Origin: Chitinivibrionales bacterium
GTDB taxonomy: Bacteria > Fibrobacterota > Chitinivibrionia > Chitinivibrionales > JANQEN01
Assembly (NCBI GenBank): GCA_028278335.1
Contig: JANQEN010000082.1
Coordinates: 20,102-84,101 of the forward strand
DNA length: 64,000 bases
Direction of reading: 5' to 3'
Below, in pieces: positions 51,614 through 61,370 of the stretch. Below the pieces are notes generated by a model. That model was not told where the DNA came from and did not search any database. It saw only the letters and a program-made list of their open reading frames with translations. Every line of letters starts with the position of its first letter. Positions within the stretch are counted from its first letter, which is position 1. The position numbers and the translations under genes are program-made.

Positions 51614-51642
51614 TTGTAATTTGCGTAAAAGTACGCTAAAAT
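51614..51642 (+). promoter_or_regulatory. Sigma-70-like promoter with palindrome in the spacer
   Basis: TTGTAA (51614-51619) and TAAAAT (51637-51642) are separated by 17 bp. The spacer contains GCGTA-AAAG-TACGC (51623-51636), a perfect 5-bp dyad suited to an operator. An inverted repeat TAATCCTATT / AATAGGATTA (51697-51706, 51755-51764) lies further down the leader. The promoter would serve the large sensor gene at 51776. Confidence 0.5.
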
Positions 51643-51775
51643 TAGTAAGTGCAAATAATATATAGAATTTAAATATAGTAATTGTGCTGCAGAGGCTAAT
51701 CCTATTTTCGGATTCCTCGTACAGCGAAAGAACAACGTCAAACATATCCAACGCAATAGGATTAATACTTAAACG

Positions 51776-54700
51776 ATGAGAAGTAAAGGAGAAGATAGGA
51801 TCTTACAAAGTTTGACACTGATGCTTCTTGTCATGTGGATCGCACTCTTTTCTTATCCCCAGGGAGTAAAGTTTCGTCATATCACTTTGGAAGATGGTCT
51901 TTCTCAATCTTCAATTTTGGGGATTGCCCAAGACCATAGGGGTTTTATTTGGTTTGGTACCATGTCTGGAGTCAATCGATTCGATGGATACTCCATTAAG
52001 GTCTTTAATGTTGATGATAAGGATTCCACCTCAATAAGCCATGCGCTTATCAATGCGCTTTTTGTTGATAGGTCAAAGGATTTTTGGATTGGTACAGAGA
52101 TGGGGCTAAATCGGTATAATTTTGAGAAGGAAAACTTTAAACGCTATTACCATAGTGCTTTTAATGAGCAAACACTTTCGAGTAACAGAATTTTGATGCT
52201 GGGAGAGGATGGTAAAGAAAATATATGGATTGTTACTGATCGTGGGATTGATCGCTTTCATAGAAAGAGTGAGAAAATAAAACGATATTCGATCGAAGCT
52301 TTTAATGGGTACATCCCCTTCGAGCATGTACCAGTCTCAGCACTCTGTTTAACCCGTGTTGGTGCACTATGGGTTGGTGTCCGTGGTGTTGGCCTTTACA
52401 AATATGACTACTTAACTGATCGTTTTCACTACTTTAGTGTAAAAACTGAACATCACCATGGGCTGAGTAGCCTTGATATCACTGCGCTCTGTGAAGATTC
52501 CTATGGTTCTCTCTGGGTTGGTACGACCAATGGCCTCAATAAATTAGATCCTAAACGGAGGAGTGTAACCTCCTATTATTCTCAAAAGAAAAAAAACTCA
52601 AGTTTAAGTAGCAATCATATTTCGGCTCTATTACCAGACGAATCGGGTTGTCTCTGGGTGGGTACCTACAATGGGGGCCTCAACTATTTTGAACGAGCAT
52701 CAAACAGCTTTTTGCGGTATCAGTCAAATCCTTATTTTCCCGGTAGCCTCAATGGAGATAGAATTTCAACTCTTTACAAGGGCAAAAATGGCGAGTTGTG
52801 GATTGGTACCTTTAATCATGGGGCAAACTTATACTGTAAAGAGATGCAACGCTTTGTCCACTATAAAACCATACCCTATCAAAAAAACAGTCTCAATAGC
52901 AATAGAATTCGATCATGCTATGTTGATGATGTCGGTCACGTTTGGATTGGAACCGATGGGGGGGGCGTCAATAAACTTGATAGAAGAAACAATACCTTTA
53001 AGCATTTTACCCACAATCCACAAAATACCACAAGTATCAGTAATAATAGAATATTCTCAATATGTAAAGAGAACGAACAGTTTCTATGGATCGGTACCAA
53101 TGGTGGGGGGTTGAACAAGTTTGATAAGAGTACAGGCCGATGTCTTCATTTTAAACATAACCCAAGGGATAGCAGCAGCTTAAGTAACAATCATATTCGC
53201 TCTGTGGTTGGCGGCGATGAGAATGAGCTTTGGATAGGAACTGTCGGAGGCGGATTGAATCGCTTTGATAAAAAGAGTGGGCGATTTGTTCGATATCGAT
53301 TTAATACAAAGGATTCGCTTAGCTTAGGACACGATCGGGTTTTTCGGCTCTTGCGAGATCGTCAGGGTATTTTGTGGATTGGAACATTTGGCGGTGGCTT
53401 GAATAAATTTGATGAAAAACACAATCGATTTGTACGGTATCAAATAGAGCCTCAAAGGGCATCATCAATAAATGATAATTTTATCCTGTCAATCTATGAA
53501 AGTAACACCGGTGACCTCTGGGTTGGGAAAATGACAGGAGGATTGAGTAAGTTTGATCGGAATAATGAATCCTTTGTTCATTATACAACAGAAAATGGCT
53601 TACCCGATAATACGATTTACGATATTTTAGAAGATCTCAAGGGAAACCTCTGGTTAAGCACTAATAAGGGTATTGTACGATTCAATCCCCACAACCTCTC
53701 TGTCACCGGCTATGATGTAAAGGACGGCTTGCAGAGTAATGAATTTAACACTGGCACTGGCTTTGTGAGCAAAGACAATGAGATGTTTTTAGGAGGAATA
53801 AATGGGATTAACTCATTTTTTCCTCACATGATTAATGATAATATCTATGCGCCAACCTTGGTGATTACCGATTTTCAACTATATAACAAGTCTGTTCCGG
53901 TTGGTCCCATGGAGAGTGGAAGGATTGTTTTAGAGAGGTCAATCTGTGAGACTGATTTGATTACTCTTTCCTATAAAGATAAAGTCTTCTCCTTCGAGTT
54001 TAGCGCTCTTCACTATGTGTTCCCACAACGCAACCGGTATGCTTTTAAAATGGAGGGCTTCGATACTGAATGGAGTTATGTGGGTAGTCGACGATTTGCT
54101 ACCTACACCTCCCTTGCGCCTGGTCGATATGTGTTTAAGGTAAAAGGGGCCAATAGTGATGGGGTGTGGAACGAGGTTGGTACCGCTGTTCAAATAACGA
54201 TTACTCCACCGTTCTGGCAAAAATGGTGGTTCTATTCAGTATGTGCTCTTGGCGCTCTGGTTGCTATTGTTATGCTGTATGCCTATTTGTTAATTCGATT
54301 AAAGCGAAAACGAGAGGAACGAGAGCGTAGTCGTGTCACAGAGATTTTTAGTAAGGCCTTAAGTCAAGGGCATGCAGCAGTATATCGTAGTAACTATCGA
54401 AGAGATGTCTATGAATTTATGAGTAGTAGCATTACCGATATTACCGGTTATGATATTAGTGAATTACGGCCCTCAAGCTGGAGTAGTATCATTGTCAATC
54501 TTCATAATAGGGGAAAACTTTCAGGGCTCTCCTTTGACGAAACCCTGGCACTTTTAAAGGAAGGACAAATAAATTACTGGTACTCCGATGCCCAGATAAA
54601 AACAAAATCTGGAGAGTCACGATGGATCATGGACATGGCTACTGCCTTGCATGATGAAAATGGCCAGCCCTATGGCTGTCTGGGGATATTTTTCGATATT

Positions 54701-55528
54701 ACCGAGAGAAAGCTTGTGGAAGAGCAGCTTCGTGCAAAGAAAGAGGAGACTGAAAAGGATCTCTTTATGGCACGGGAATTACAGTTGGTATTGCTCTCTC
54801 ACAATGCCCTGGATCATTTTCCTGAGCATCCTTCTAAAAGACAGCAGACAATTCAATTTTATCATCGCTATATTCCAGCCAGCGCACTGGCCGGTGATTT
54901 TTTCGAGATAATCCCTATCTCAGATCAGAAGGTGGGCGTGTTAATTTATGATGTAGCAGGGCATGGTGTACGGGCCTCGCTTCTTACTGCCTATCTACAT
55001 GGCATTTTAGAAAAACTGCTCCCTCTTTCAGGGGACCCCAAACTCTTTATGGAAAAATTGAACATGAATGTTCATACTGTTGTTTCCCAGCACTTTGCAG
55101 GGACTTTTATAACAGCCTTCTATCTTGTCGCTGATACGATCTCTGGCCATATTGAGTTTACCAATGCTGGCCACCCCACTCCTATGATTCTTAAACGAGA
55201 AAACCGATCAATTGAGCGACTGTGTAAAAATATAGACAGTGTCGATCCACCCTTAGGCATTTTTAATTCCTATAATTATTCAATAACAGAAGGGGAAATG
55301 GTTCCCAATGACGTCTTTCTTTTTTATACCGATGGCCTCTATGAGGTAATGGATAAAGAGGGAAATATGTATGGACTAGATCGGTTATGTGAATTTATAC
55401 AGAGAAACGTCGATATACATCCAGATATGCTTTTAAGTAGAATCCTTAATGAAGTTAAAAATTTTAACAGAGACTCTGAATTTAACGATGATATTTGCAT
55501 GGTGTCAATGCATACTCTGTTGAAGTAA
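51776..55528 (+). CDS. Propeller sensor with PAS and PP2C (SpoIIE/RsbU-type) output
   Basis: A 1,250-residue inner-membrane sensor. After an N-terminal hydrophobic segment come two-component-regulator propeller repeats (FIWFGTMSGVNRFDG and many like it, residues about 30-690), a Y_Y_Y domain (about 735-800, ending APGRYVFKVKGANSDG), a membrane helix (about 816-838), a PAS domain (about 860-985, ending DITERK) and a PP2C phosphatase domain (about 1000-1250). The last has ASALAGDFFEI, LIYDVAGHGVRASLL, FTNAGHPTPM, FLFYTDGLYEV and FNDDICMV, with the metal-binding Asp residues. No histidine-kinase domain is present. It probably drives an anti-sigma/anti-anti-sigma switch in response to an extracellular, perhaps glycan, signal. 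A bidirectional terminator follows. Confidence 0.93.
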   Translation: MRSKGEDRILQSLTLMLLVMWIALFSYPQGVKFRHITLEDGLSQSSILGIAQDHRGFIWFGTMSGVNRFDGYSIKVFNVDDKDSTSISHALINALFVDRSKDFWIGTEMGLNRYNFEKENFKRYYHSAFNEQTLSSNRILMLGEDGKENIWIVTDRGIDRFHRKSEKIKRYSIEAFNGYIPFEHVPVSALCLTRVGALWVGVRGVGLYKYDYLTDRFHYFSVKTEHHHGLSSLDITALCEDSYGSLWVGTTNGLNKLDPKRRSVTSYYSQKKKNSSLSSNHISALLPDESGCLWVGTYNGGLNYFERASNSFLRYQSNPYFPGSLNGDRISTLYKGKNGELWIGTFNHGANLYCKEMQRFVHYKTIPYQKNSLNSNRIRSCYVDDVGHVWIGTDGGGVNKLDRRNNTFKHFTHNPQNTTSISNNRIFSICKENEQFLWIGTNGGGLNKFDKSTGRCLHFKHNPRDSSSLSNNHIRSVVGGDENELWIGTVGGGLNRFDKKSGRFVRYRFNTKDSLSLGHDRVFRLLRDRQGILWIGTFGGGLNKFDEKHNRFVRYQIEPQRASSINDNFILSIYESNTGDLWVGKMTGGLSKFDRNNESFVHYTTENGLPDNTIYDILEDLKGNLWLSTNKGIVRFNPHNLSVTGYDVKDGLQSNEFNTGTGFVSKDNEMFLGGINGINSFFPHMINDNIYAPTLVITDFQLYNKSVPVGPMESGRIVLERSICETDLITLSYKDKVFSFEFSALHYVFPQRNRYAFKMEGFDTEWSYVGSRRFATYTSLAPGRYVFKVKGANSDGVWNEVGTAVQITITPPFWQKWWFYSVCALGALVAIVMLYAYLLIRLKRKREERERSRVTEIFSKALSQGHAAVYRSNYRRDVYEFMSSSITDITGYDISELRPSSWSSIIVNLHNRGKLSGLSFDETLALLKEGQINYWYSDAQIKTKSGESRWIMDMATALHDENGQPYGCLGIFFDITERKLVEEQLRAKKEETEKDLFMARELQLVLLSHNALDHFPEHPSKRQQTIQFYHRYIPASALAGDFFEIIPISDQKVGVLIYDVAGHGVRASLLTAYLHGILEKLLPLSGDPKLFMEKLNMNVHTVVSQHFAGTFITAFYLVADTISGHIEFTNAGHPTPMILKRENRSIERLCKNIDSVDPPLGIFNSYNYSITEGEMVPNDVFLFYTDGLYEVMDKEGNMYGLDRLCEFIQRNVDIHPDMLLSRILNEVKNFNRDSEFNDDICMVSMHTLLK

Positions 55529-55531
55529 TGA

Positions 55532-55573
55532 AATAAAACAGGGATTTGAGTTTGCTCAAATCCCTGTTTTATT
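55532..55573. terminator. Bidirectional terminator between convergent genes
   Basis: AATAAAACAGGGATTTGAG (55532-55550) and its exact complement (55555-55573) form a perfect 19-bp stem with a four-base loop (TTTG). A-rich and T-rich ends flank the CAGGGATTTGAG core on both sides, so it can serve the sensor gene on the plus strand and pckG on the minus strand. Confidence 0.9.
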
Positions 55574-55600
55574 AACAATGTGGAAATTAGGTGTCTATAC

Positions 55601-57583
55601 TTATTTAAGACCACCAGCTTCGATCAACTGCTCTGGAGAGACGATCGAACCATAGCTAGTCTTAAGCGACTCCAATCCTTCGCGCTGCTTATTGTAGACA
55701 TCAAAAATTCGGCTGGGGCAATCTTTTTCTTTGCCATAGGCCTCTTTTTGTAAATCAATACGACTAACGATGTTGTCAATGTAAAAGGAGAATTGTCTAT
55801 CGTAAAGCTCTTTGGTATATTCCTTACCAATGGTTTCATCAAACACTTTTTTAAGGTCCTCATAGAGAGGAACATATCCGATAGGAGTGTCGATTGCTTT
55901 TACTTCATTATGGGCTCTTCTTTCAAGCCAGGTGAGCCAAGCAATAACATCTCTTTTTTCACCAAGCAGTCGAGTGTCTTCTGCATCACCACCGCGAGCA
56001 CCGTGGGTAAGGAAATAGTTCAATCCTGCCATAATTGGCTTTTGTGATAACTTATCACTATTAAAAAAGCTAAACTGTGCTTCCATATAATCGGCTAAGG
56101 GACCCGGTGTAAAGGGAGCGTTTGCCCAAGGTTGACGGTTGACACCGGTGGCGCCAATTTCTGTTGCGGTCGCAGCAGAGAGGATTGAGGCTCCAATAAC
56201 TACACCCTGGTCAGCTGTTTTTCCAACCCATACTGGAGGCATAGTATTGCTGTCGCGGCCAGAATAGGTAATAACTTTAATCGGCACACCAGCAGGATCG
56301 GTTCCTAGCTCTTTGTTGTAGTTGTCTATGTCGGCACAATTTAGTGTGACCCGTGAATTGGGATGAGAAACAGGAATGCTTTTGCCGGAGGCATCTTTTT
56401 TATCTGGAGTCCACTCTCCCTGAAAGTTTTTACCCTTTGCAGGAGGTTCTTCACCACTGCCAACCCAGTGAGGAACACCGTCTTCATCAATACAGACATT
56501 TGACCAAATAACCTCGGCCGTCTTATCACCCCGAAGACATTTCATCAAGTAGGGATCACTCTCGCGATTTACATCTCTCACAATACCAAAAATGCCGACT
56601 TCCGGATTGACTGCACGCATGGTGCCATCATCTTCAATCCAAATCTGGGCAAGATCATCACCGATAAAGTCGGTACCAACCATTGCAGTGGTTGTTTTTC
56701 CACAACCGGAAGGTGCGGCACCGGCAAAGAAGGTTTTTCGACCATCGGGACCGGTTAAACCGGTAACGAACATATGCTCGGAGAGCTGCTCTTCCTTGCG
56801 GTAGTAGGTGGCTAAATCAACGGCAAAGCGATGGTTTCCCTTTTTCAACATCAGGGTGTTTCCCGCATAGGTACAGTACATGGAAAAGGTTGTCTGCCAA
56901 CTTCTGTCCATAAAGATGCGTGCCTTTGGTACATCTTCACTTTTAAAAGTGCCCATGCTATGGGTGTTGGTAAAAAAGACACCGGCCCGTTTTACTTCGT
57001 CATCGAAGCTCTTGAATACGGTGGGGTAGAGTATGTTTCCAGAGTGAACAACATAAAAGGAGTCTGTGATCATGATCGCAGGAATTGAAGCCTTTGCACC
57101 CACAGGGCCACGGTTCCAAAAGGAGACTAACATGGTTTTTCCCTGCATGATACCACCCATGGTATTCTCGATATAGTCATAGGCCTCAGAACGAATCATC
57201 TTTTTTGCTAACACAGAGATATCTTCATCTTCATTGACAATATAGAAAGTTTGTTTAACTAAACGGGCTTGGTCTTCTGGGAGGTCGAAGTGGCAAGTGT
57301 GCTCGTCAAGTTTCAGTGCAAACTCTTCACCATTTTGTTGAGCCATTGCTTTTGCATGGGCAAGGTCTTTTTCGTTTGCCGAATTAATCCAAACTGATTC
57401 GGGCTTTAAAAGAGAAATTGCATTGGCAATTTTTACCAAAGCCTCTTCATTAGTTATGGATGCAATCTTTTCACGGTTTTCCTGGTCACATTTTTCATCG
57501 AAAAGTTTTTGTGCTTCTGCAATTGAAGAAATTCCTCCAATACCCGAAAGGATATCCTGTCCCTTTTTAAGTTCTAATAACAT
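55601..57583 (-). CDS. pckG: Phosphoenolpyruvate carboxykinase (GTP)
   Basis: A 660-residue GTP-dependent PEPCK that interconverts oxaloacetate and PEP. The P-loop GAAPSGCGKTTTAMVG with its reactive Cys (about residue 288), FIGDDLAQIWIEDDG, NPEVGIFGIVRDVNRESDP and the later FTPGPLADYMEAQFSFF are typical of the GTP class, and the length matches. It is the usual enzyme of gluconeogenesis or, in fermenters, of succinate formation by carboxylation of PEP. GGGAGA stands just before the ATG. It is a single-gene unit ending at a bidirectional terminator. Confidence 0.96.
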   Translation of the reverse strand: MLLELKKGQDILSGIGGISSIAEAQKLFDEKCDQENREKIASITNEEALVKIANAISLLKPESVWINSANEKDLAHAKAMAQQNGEEFALKLDEHTCHFDLPEDQARLVKQTFYIVNEDEDISVLAKKMIRSEAYDYIENTMGGIMQGKTMLVSFWNRGPVGAKASIPAIMITDSFYVVHSGNILYPTVFKSFDDEVKRAGVFFTNTHSMGTFKSEDVPKARIFMDRSWQTTFSMYCTYAGNTLMLKKGNHRFAVDLATYYRKEEQLSEHMFVTGLTGPDGRKTFFAGAAPSGCGKTTTAMVGTDFIGDDLAQIWIEDDGTMRAVNPEVGIFGIVRDVNRESDPYLMKCLRGDKTAEVIWSNVCIDEDGVPHWVGSGEEPPAKGKNFQGEWTPDKKDASGKSIPVSHPNSRVTLNCADIDNYNKELGTDPAGVPIKVITYSGRDSNTMPPVWVGKTADQGVVIGASILSAATATEIGATGVNRQPWANAPFTPGPLADYMEAQFSFFNSDKLSQKPIMAGLNYFLTHGARGGDAEDTRLLGEKRDVIAWLTWLERRAHNEVKAIDTPIGYVPLYEDLKKVFDETIGKEYTKELYDRQFSFYIDNIVSRIDLQKEAYGKEKDCPSRIFDVYNKQREGLESLKTSYGSIVSPEQLIEAGGLK

Positions 57584-58211
57584 AATTCTCCCTGTTGAGT
57601 TTCAAAAAACTCGGGTTAAAATTTAGTAGAAAGTTTAATTTATGATCTAAAAATAAGTACGTTATACCAGAGACAAAAAATACTAGACACGGAGGTTTTT
57701 GAGCAAGAAGTATCACTCAATCACCTATAAATGAAGAGCATGCACATAGACATTTAAAATGTTGAGTATGTTTATCTTTACACCTATTATTGTTTTGTGT
57801 CAGATTAATTAAGGCATCCGTAATTCTTTACATAATTTTTACTCCTTGGTGAAAAATCCTATCATTCGTTAATATTATCCTATTCTACGAGAAAGAAAGG
57901 AGCTGATAGAGGGTAAAAATTTTTAGGAATCACATAAAAATTAGTTCAATTTCATCATTTCTTTAAAGGAAAATAGAGAAAAACTTTTATTATGTATGTC
58001 AAAACCGTAAAATTAAGGGGGATACCTCTTTTTACAAAGAGGGGTATCCATTGGTGATATGAATAGGGAATGATAATAAATTTGTTATCTTTACTAGCAC
58101 AAATCCCTACAGTGCGTGAAAATAGATTTATATTCTAATTTATTAATACCTATTTATTCATATTGCACGAAATAAACTTGACATTAGGCACCCTTTTCTT
58201 GTTTAGGCATC
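57584..58211. other. Divergent intergenic region between pckG and the sucrose operon
   Basis: About 630 AT-rich bases without a gene. One hairpin (58020-58049) was found. TTGACA at 58177-58182 could be a -35 box for the sucrose operon, but a matching -10 is not seen. Otherwise I find no feature. Confidence 0.55.
58020..58049. repeat. Hairpin upstream of the sucrose operon
   Basis: GGATACC-TCTTT (58020-58031) pairs with AAAGAG-G-GGTATCC (58036-58049), one bulged G, with a four-base loop. There is no T-run in either direction that would make it a terminator. It lies about 165 bp before the fructokinase-like gene and may be an operator or leader structure. Confidence 0.5.
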
Positions 58212-59105
58212 ATGGTTTTTGCTATCGGTGAAATATTATATGATATCTTTCCCAAGTATAAACGCTTGGGAGGAGCCCCTTTTAATTTTGCCTTTCATAT
58301 AAATTCATTTGGCCTTCCTGTTCAATTTGTGAGCAGGATTGGCAAGGATAAAAATGGGGAATCTATCCTCCATAGCCTTAATGCGTGGAAATTTTCTAAC
58401 CAAGGCATCCAGATAGATGCAAAGCATGGAACCGGCGAGGTGCTTATTGATGTGAGCAACCCCTTAGATCCTCAGTACGATATTGTTACCAATAGAGCCT
58501 ATGATCATATTGCTTGGTCCAAGGAGATAGCAAGCCTCCTTACAGATAAGGTGGATCTGTTCTATTTTGGTACTCTTATTCAACGCTCATCTAAGAGCAG
58601 AGAGACCATCAAGAAAGCACTGGATACCTTACCCGAACAAGCGATAAAAATATACGACATTAACCTGAGAAAAAATTGTTACTCCCGAGAAGTGATTACC
58701 CACTCTCTTGAAAGGGCCACTGTTTTAAAAATTAATACTGATGAGTTGCAGACTGTAAAGACCATGTTAGGTTATATTGGAAATGATCAATCATTTCTTT
58801 CCCATCTTTTTACCACCTTTGCCTTAGAGATGATCTGCTTGACTAAAGGAGCTGATGGCAGCACTATTTATACTCATGCTGATGAATACTCAGTTGCTGC
58901 TCCTAAGGTACGATCTGCTGATAGTGTTGGTGCCGGTGATGCCTATACTGCAGTGCTGGCTATCGGCTTATTAAAAAAATGGCCTCTGCGAACCGTTATG
59001 AAGAGAGCAACACTATTTGCCAAAGATATTTGTCGTACAACGGGAGCAATCCCACAGGACCCCACATTTTATTCTACATACAATCATTGGAGGATTGGTG
59101 AGTAA
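58212..59105 (+). CDS. PfkB-family sugar kinase (fructokinase-like)
   Basis: A 297-residue ribokinase-fold kinase. The N-terminal LGGAPFNFAFHINSFGLPVQ is the sugar-binding region, IYDINLRKNCYSRE fits the D-x-N-x-R segment of fructokinases, and SADSVGAGDAYTAVLAIGLL carries the anion hole and catalytic Asp (GAGD). The gene is directly followed, with an eight-base overlap, by sucrose-phosphate synthase, then sucrose synthase. It probably phosphorylates the fructose released by sucrose synthase, feeding it back to fructose 6-phosphate. Confidence 0.9.
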   Translation: MVFAIGEILYDIFPKYKRLGGAPFNFAFHINSFGLPVQFVSRIGKDKNGESILHSLNAWKFSNQGIQIDAKHGTGEVLIDVSNPLDPQYDIVTNRAYDHIAWSKEIASLLTDKVDLFYFGTLIQRSSKSRETIKKALDTLPEQAIKIYDINLRKNCYSREVITHSLERATVLKINTDELQTVKTMLGYIGNDQSFLSHLFTTFALEMICLTKGADGSTIYTHADEYSVAAPKVRSADSVGAGDAYTAVLAIGLLKKWPLRTVMKRATLFAKDICRTTGAIPQDPTFYSTYNHWRIGE

Positions 59106-61293
59106 ACCACAGAAACGGTTATATATCCAGATGTTTAGCATTCATGGACTGTTACGGTATGAGAATCCCGAACTTGGCAGGGATGCAGATACTGGAGGAC
59201 AGACAATTTATGTTTTAGAAGAGGCGCTTGAGTTGAGCAAGCGGGAAGAGGTTAAACGGGTTGATCTCTTTACCCGATGTATTCGAGATAAGAGTGTTTC
59301 AGAGGATTATGCCAATCCAATCGAACGGGTTAATGATAAATTTCGGATTGTCCGTATTCAGTGTGGTGGTACTCGATATATGCGGAAGGAGCTCTTATGG
59401 CCCTACCTTGATGAATTTGTTGACAAAACAGTACAATTCATTAAGAAAGAAGGAAGGAGTCCCGATATCATTCATGGCCATTATGCCGATGGTGGCTATG
59501 TGGGGATGCACCTCTCCCGATTCTTTGGCACCCCCTTTATTTTTACTGGACACTCCTTGGGAATTGATAAGAAGAAAAAACTTCTTGATGAGGGACTCAA
59601 AGAGGAGGTGATTGATAAAAAATTAAAGATCAATCACCGCATTCATATTGAAGAGACAATCATAAAGAACACAAATTTAGTCATCACCAGTACAAAACAG
59701 GAGATTAAAAAGCAATATAATCTCTATGCCAACAATACCATTGCCAAATATAGCGTTATTCCTCCCGGAATAAATATCGATACCTTCTATCCCTATTATC
59801 ATAACCAGGTGAGTAGTTTTACAAGGGAAGAGGAGGGATTGCAGGCCCAGGCCTTTGCTATGGAGGATTTAAATCGCTTTTTTATCCATCCCGAAAAACC
59901 ATTGATACTCTCTCTCTGTCGCCCAGACAAGAGAAAGAACATCAGCGGATTAATCCACGTCTTTGGAGAGGATAAGGAGTTGCAGACCATCGCCAACCTT
60001 GCCATCTATGCAGGAATACGAAAGGATATTTTAGAGAAAGAGGAAACAGAGAAGGATGTGCTCATTGAGATGCTGCTCTTGCTTGACAAATATGATTTGT
60101 ATGGAAAAATGGCTATTCCCAAAAAGCATGACTTTCTTCATATGGTTCCTGAACTCTATCGAATTGCCGCAGCCAGTGGTGGCGTATTTGTCAACGCTGC
60201 TCTCAATGAACCCTTTGGGATCACTCTTATTGAGGCTTCCTCCTGTGGCCTACCCATTGTGGCGACGAAAAACGGTGGTCCTCAGGATATTGTTGAAAAT
60301 TGTAAAAATGGTATACTGGTAGATCCCAACAATCGAAAAGAGATTGCCAAAGCAATTAAGGCCATCATAAGCGACCATGACAAATGGGTCAATTATTCAA
60401 AAAGTGGGAGAATGCAGGCAAAGAGTATATACACATGGCAGGCCCATGCTCAAAAGTATATGTCGGAAATAACCTCGCTAGCGGCACATATCGGCAAAAC
60501 CGGATTTAGAAAACGATATGCCTCTGTTCCCATAGGTAAACGACTCACCATGCTGGAGAGTTTTCTTTTTACCGATATTGATAATACGCTCATCGGTAAT
60601 GGCAATAGTCGGGCTATTGAAACATTATTAAAGCTCTTAGATACCAATAGAGATAAAACCGGTTTTGGTGTTGCCACCGGTCGAACAATTGACTCGACCC
60701 TCACCATATTAAAGGAGTACGATATTCCCATACCGGACATTATAATTTCTTCGGTGGGAGCAGAAATTTATTATGGTGAGGATCTATTGCTGGACACGGG
60801 CTGGGAAACACATATCACCAATAATTGGGATCGAGAAAAGATTCGAAATGCACTGAGCAAATTTGACTTTTTAGAATATCAAGAGGAAGAGACTCAACGA
60901 AAGAACAAGATCAGTTACTACCTTGAGGATGAGAAAGATCGCATTGCTCAAATCCATCACAAATTGGTTAAAAGTAAATGTCGATATAACTTATTATACT
61001 CCCATGGTCAATTTTTGGACATTCTTCCCCATCGTGCATCAAAGGGCAAGGCCATACGCTATATTAGCTATAAATGGGGTGTCCCACTTGACAAGATCGT
61101 GGTCTCCGGTGACTCGGGGAACGATGAAGAGATGCTTCGTGGAGAGACCTTAGGTGTTGTGGTAGCAAACTATAGCAACGAAATGGAGAAATTAAAGGGG
61201 CTTAAAAATATCTACTTTTCACGGAAAAAATTTGCCGATGGTGTAATTGACGGCATTGTTCACTATAAATTCTTAGAAAAAACGCCCTGCTAA
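59098..61293 (+). CDS. Sucrose-phosphate synthase fused to a sucrose-phosphatase-like HAD domain
   Basis: A 731-residue enzyme. The GT-B domain (about residues 5-470) starts LYIQMFSIHGLLRYENPELG, has the DTGGQ motif, FTGHSLGIDKKKKLLDEG and the retaining E-x7-E site FGITLIEASSCGLPIVAT. The C-terminal HAD domain (about 485-725) begins FLFTDIDNTLIGNGNS with the Asp nucleophile and ends with VVSGDSGNDEEMLRG. This bidomainal layout makes sucrose 6-phosphate from UDP-glucose and fructose 6-phosphate and may dephosphorylate it too. GTG at 59098 overlaps the kinase stop (GTGAGTAA). Confidence 0.93.
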   Translation: MSKPQKRLYIQMFSIHGLLRYENPELGRDADTGGQTIYVLEEALELSKREEVKRVDLFTRCIRDKSVSEDYANPIERVNDKFRIVRIQCGGTRYMRKELLWPYLDEFVDKTVQFIKKEGRSPDIIHGHYADGGYVGMHLSRFFGTPFIFTGHSLGIDKKKKLLDEGLKEEVIDKKLKINHRIHIEETIIKNTNLVITSTKQEIKKQYNLYANNTIAKYSVIPPGINIDTFYPYYHNQVSSFTREEEGLQAQAFAMEDLNRFFIHPEKPLILSLCRPDKRKNISGLIHVFGEDKELQTIANLAIYAGIRKDILEKEETEKDVLIEMLLLLDKYDLYGKMAIPKKHDFLHMVPELYRIAAASGGVFVNAALNEPFGITLIEASSCGLPIVATKNGGPQDIVENCKNGILVDPNNRKEIAKAIKAIISDHDKWVNYSKSGRMQAKSIYTWQAHAQKYMSEITSLAAHIGKTGFRKRYASVPIGKRLTMLESFLFTDIDNTLIGNGNSRAIETLLKLLDTNRDKTGFGVATGRTIDSTLTILKEYDIPIPDIIISSVGAEIYYGEDLLLDTGWETHITNNWDREKIRNALSKFDFLEYQEEETQRKNKISYYLEDEKDRIAQIHHKLVKSKCRYNLLYSHGQFLDILPHRASKGKAIRYISYKWGVPLDKIVVSGDSGNDEEMLRGETLGVVVANYSNEMEKLKGLKNIYFSRKKFADGVIDGIVHYKFLEKTPC

Positions 61294-61370
61294 ACATACT
61301 AACAACAGATATGATTAAGCCGATTGCAATTCCCTAATTCAGCACCGGTTTGAGGCTTAGAGAGGTAGAA

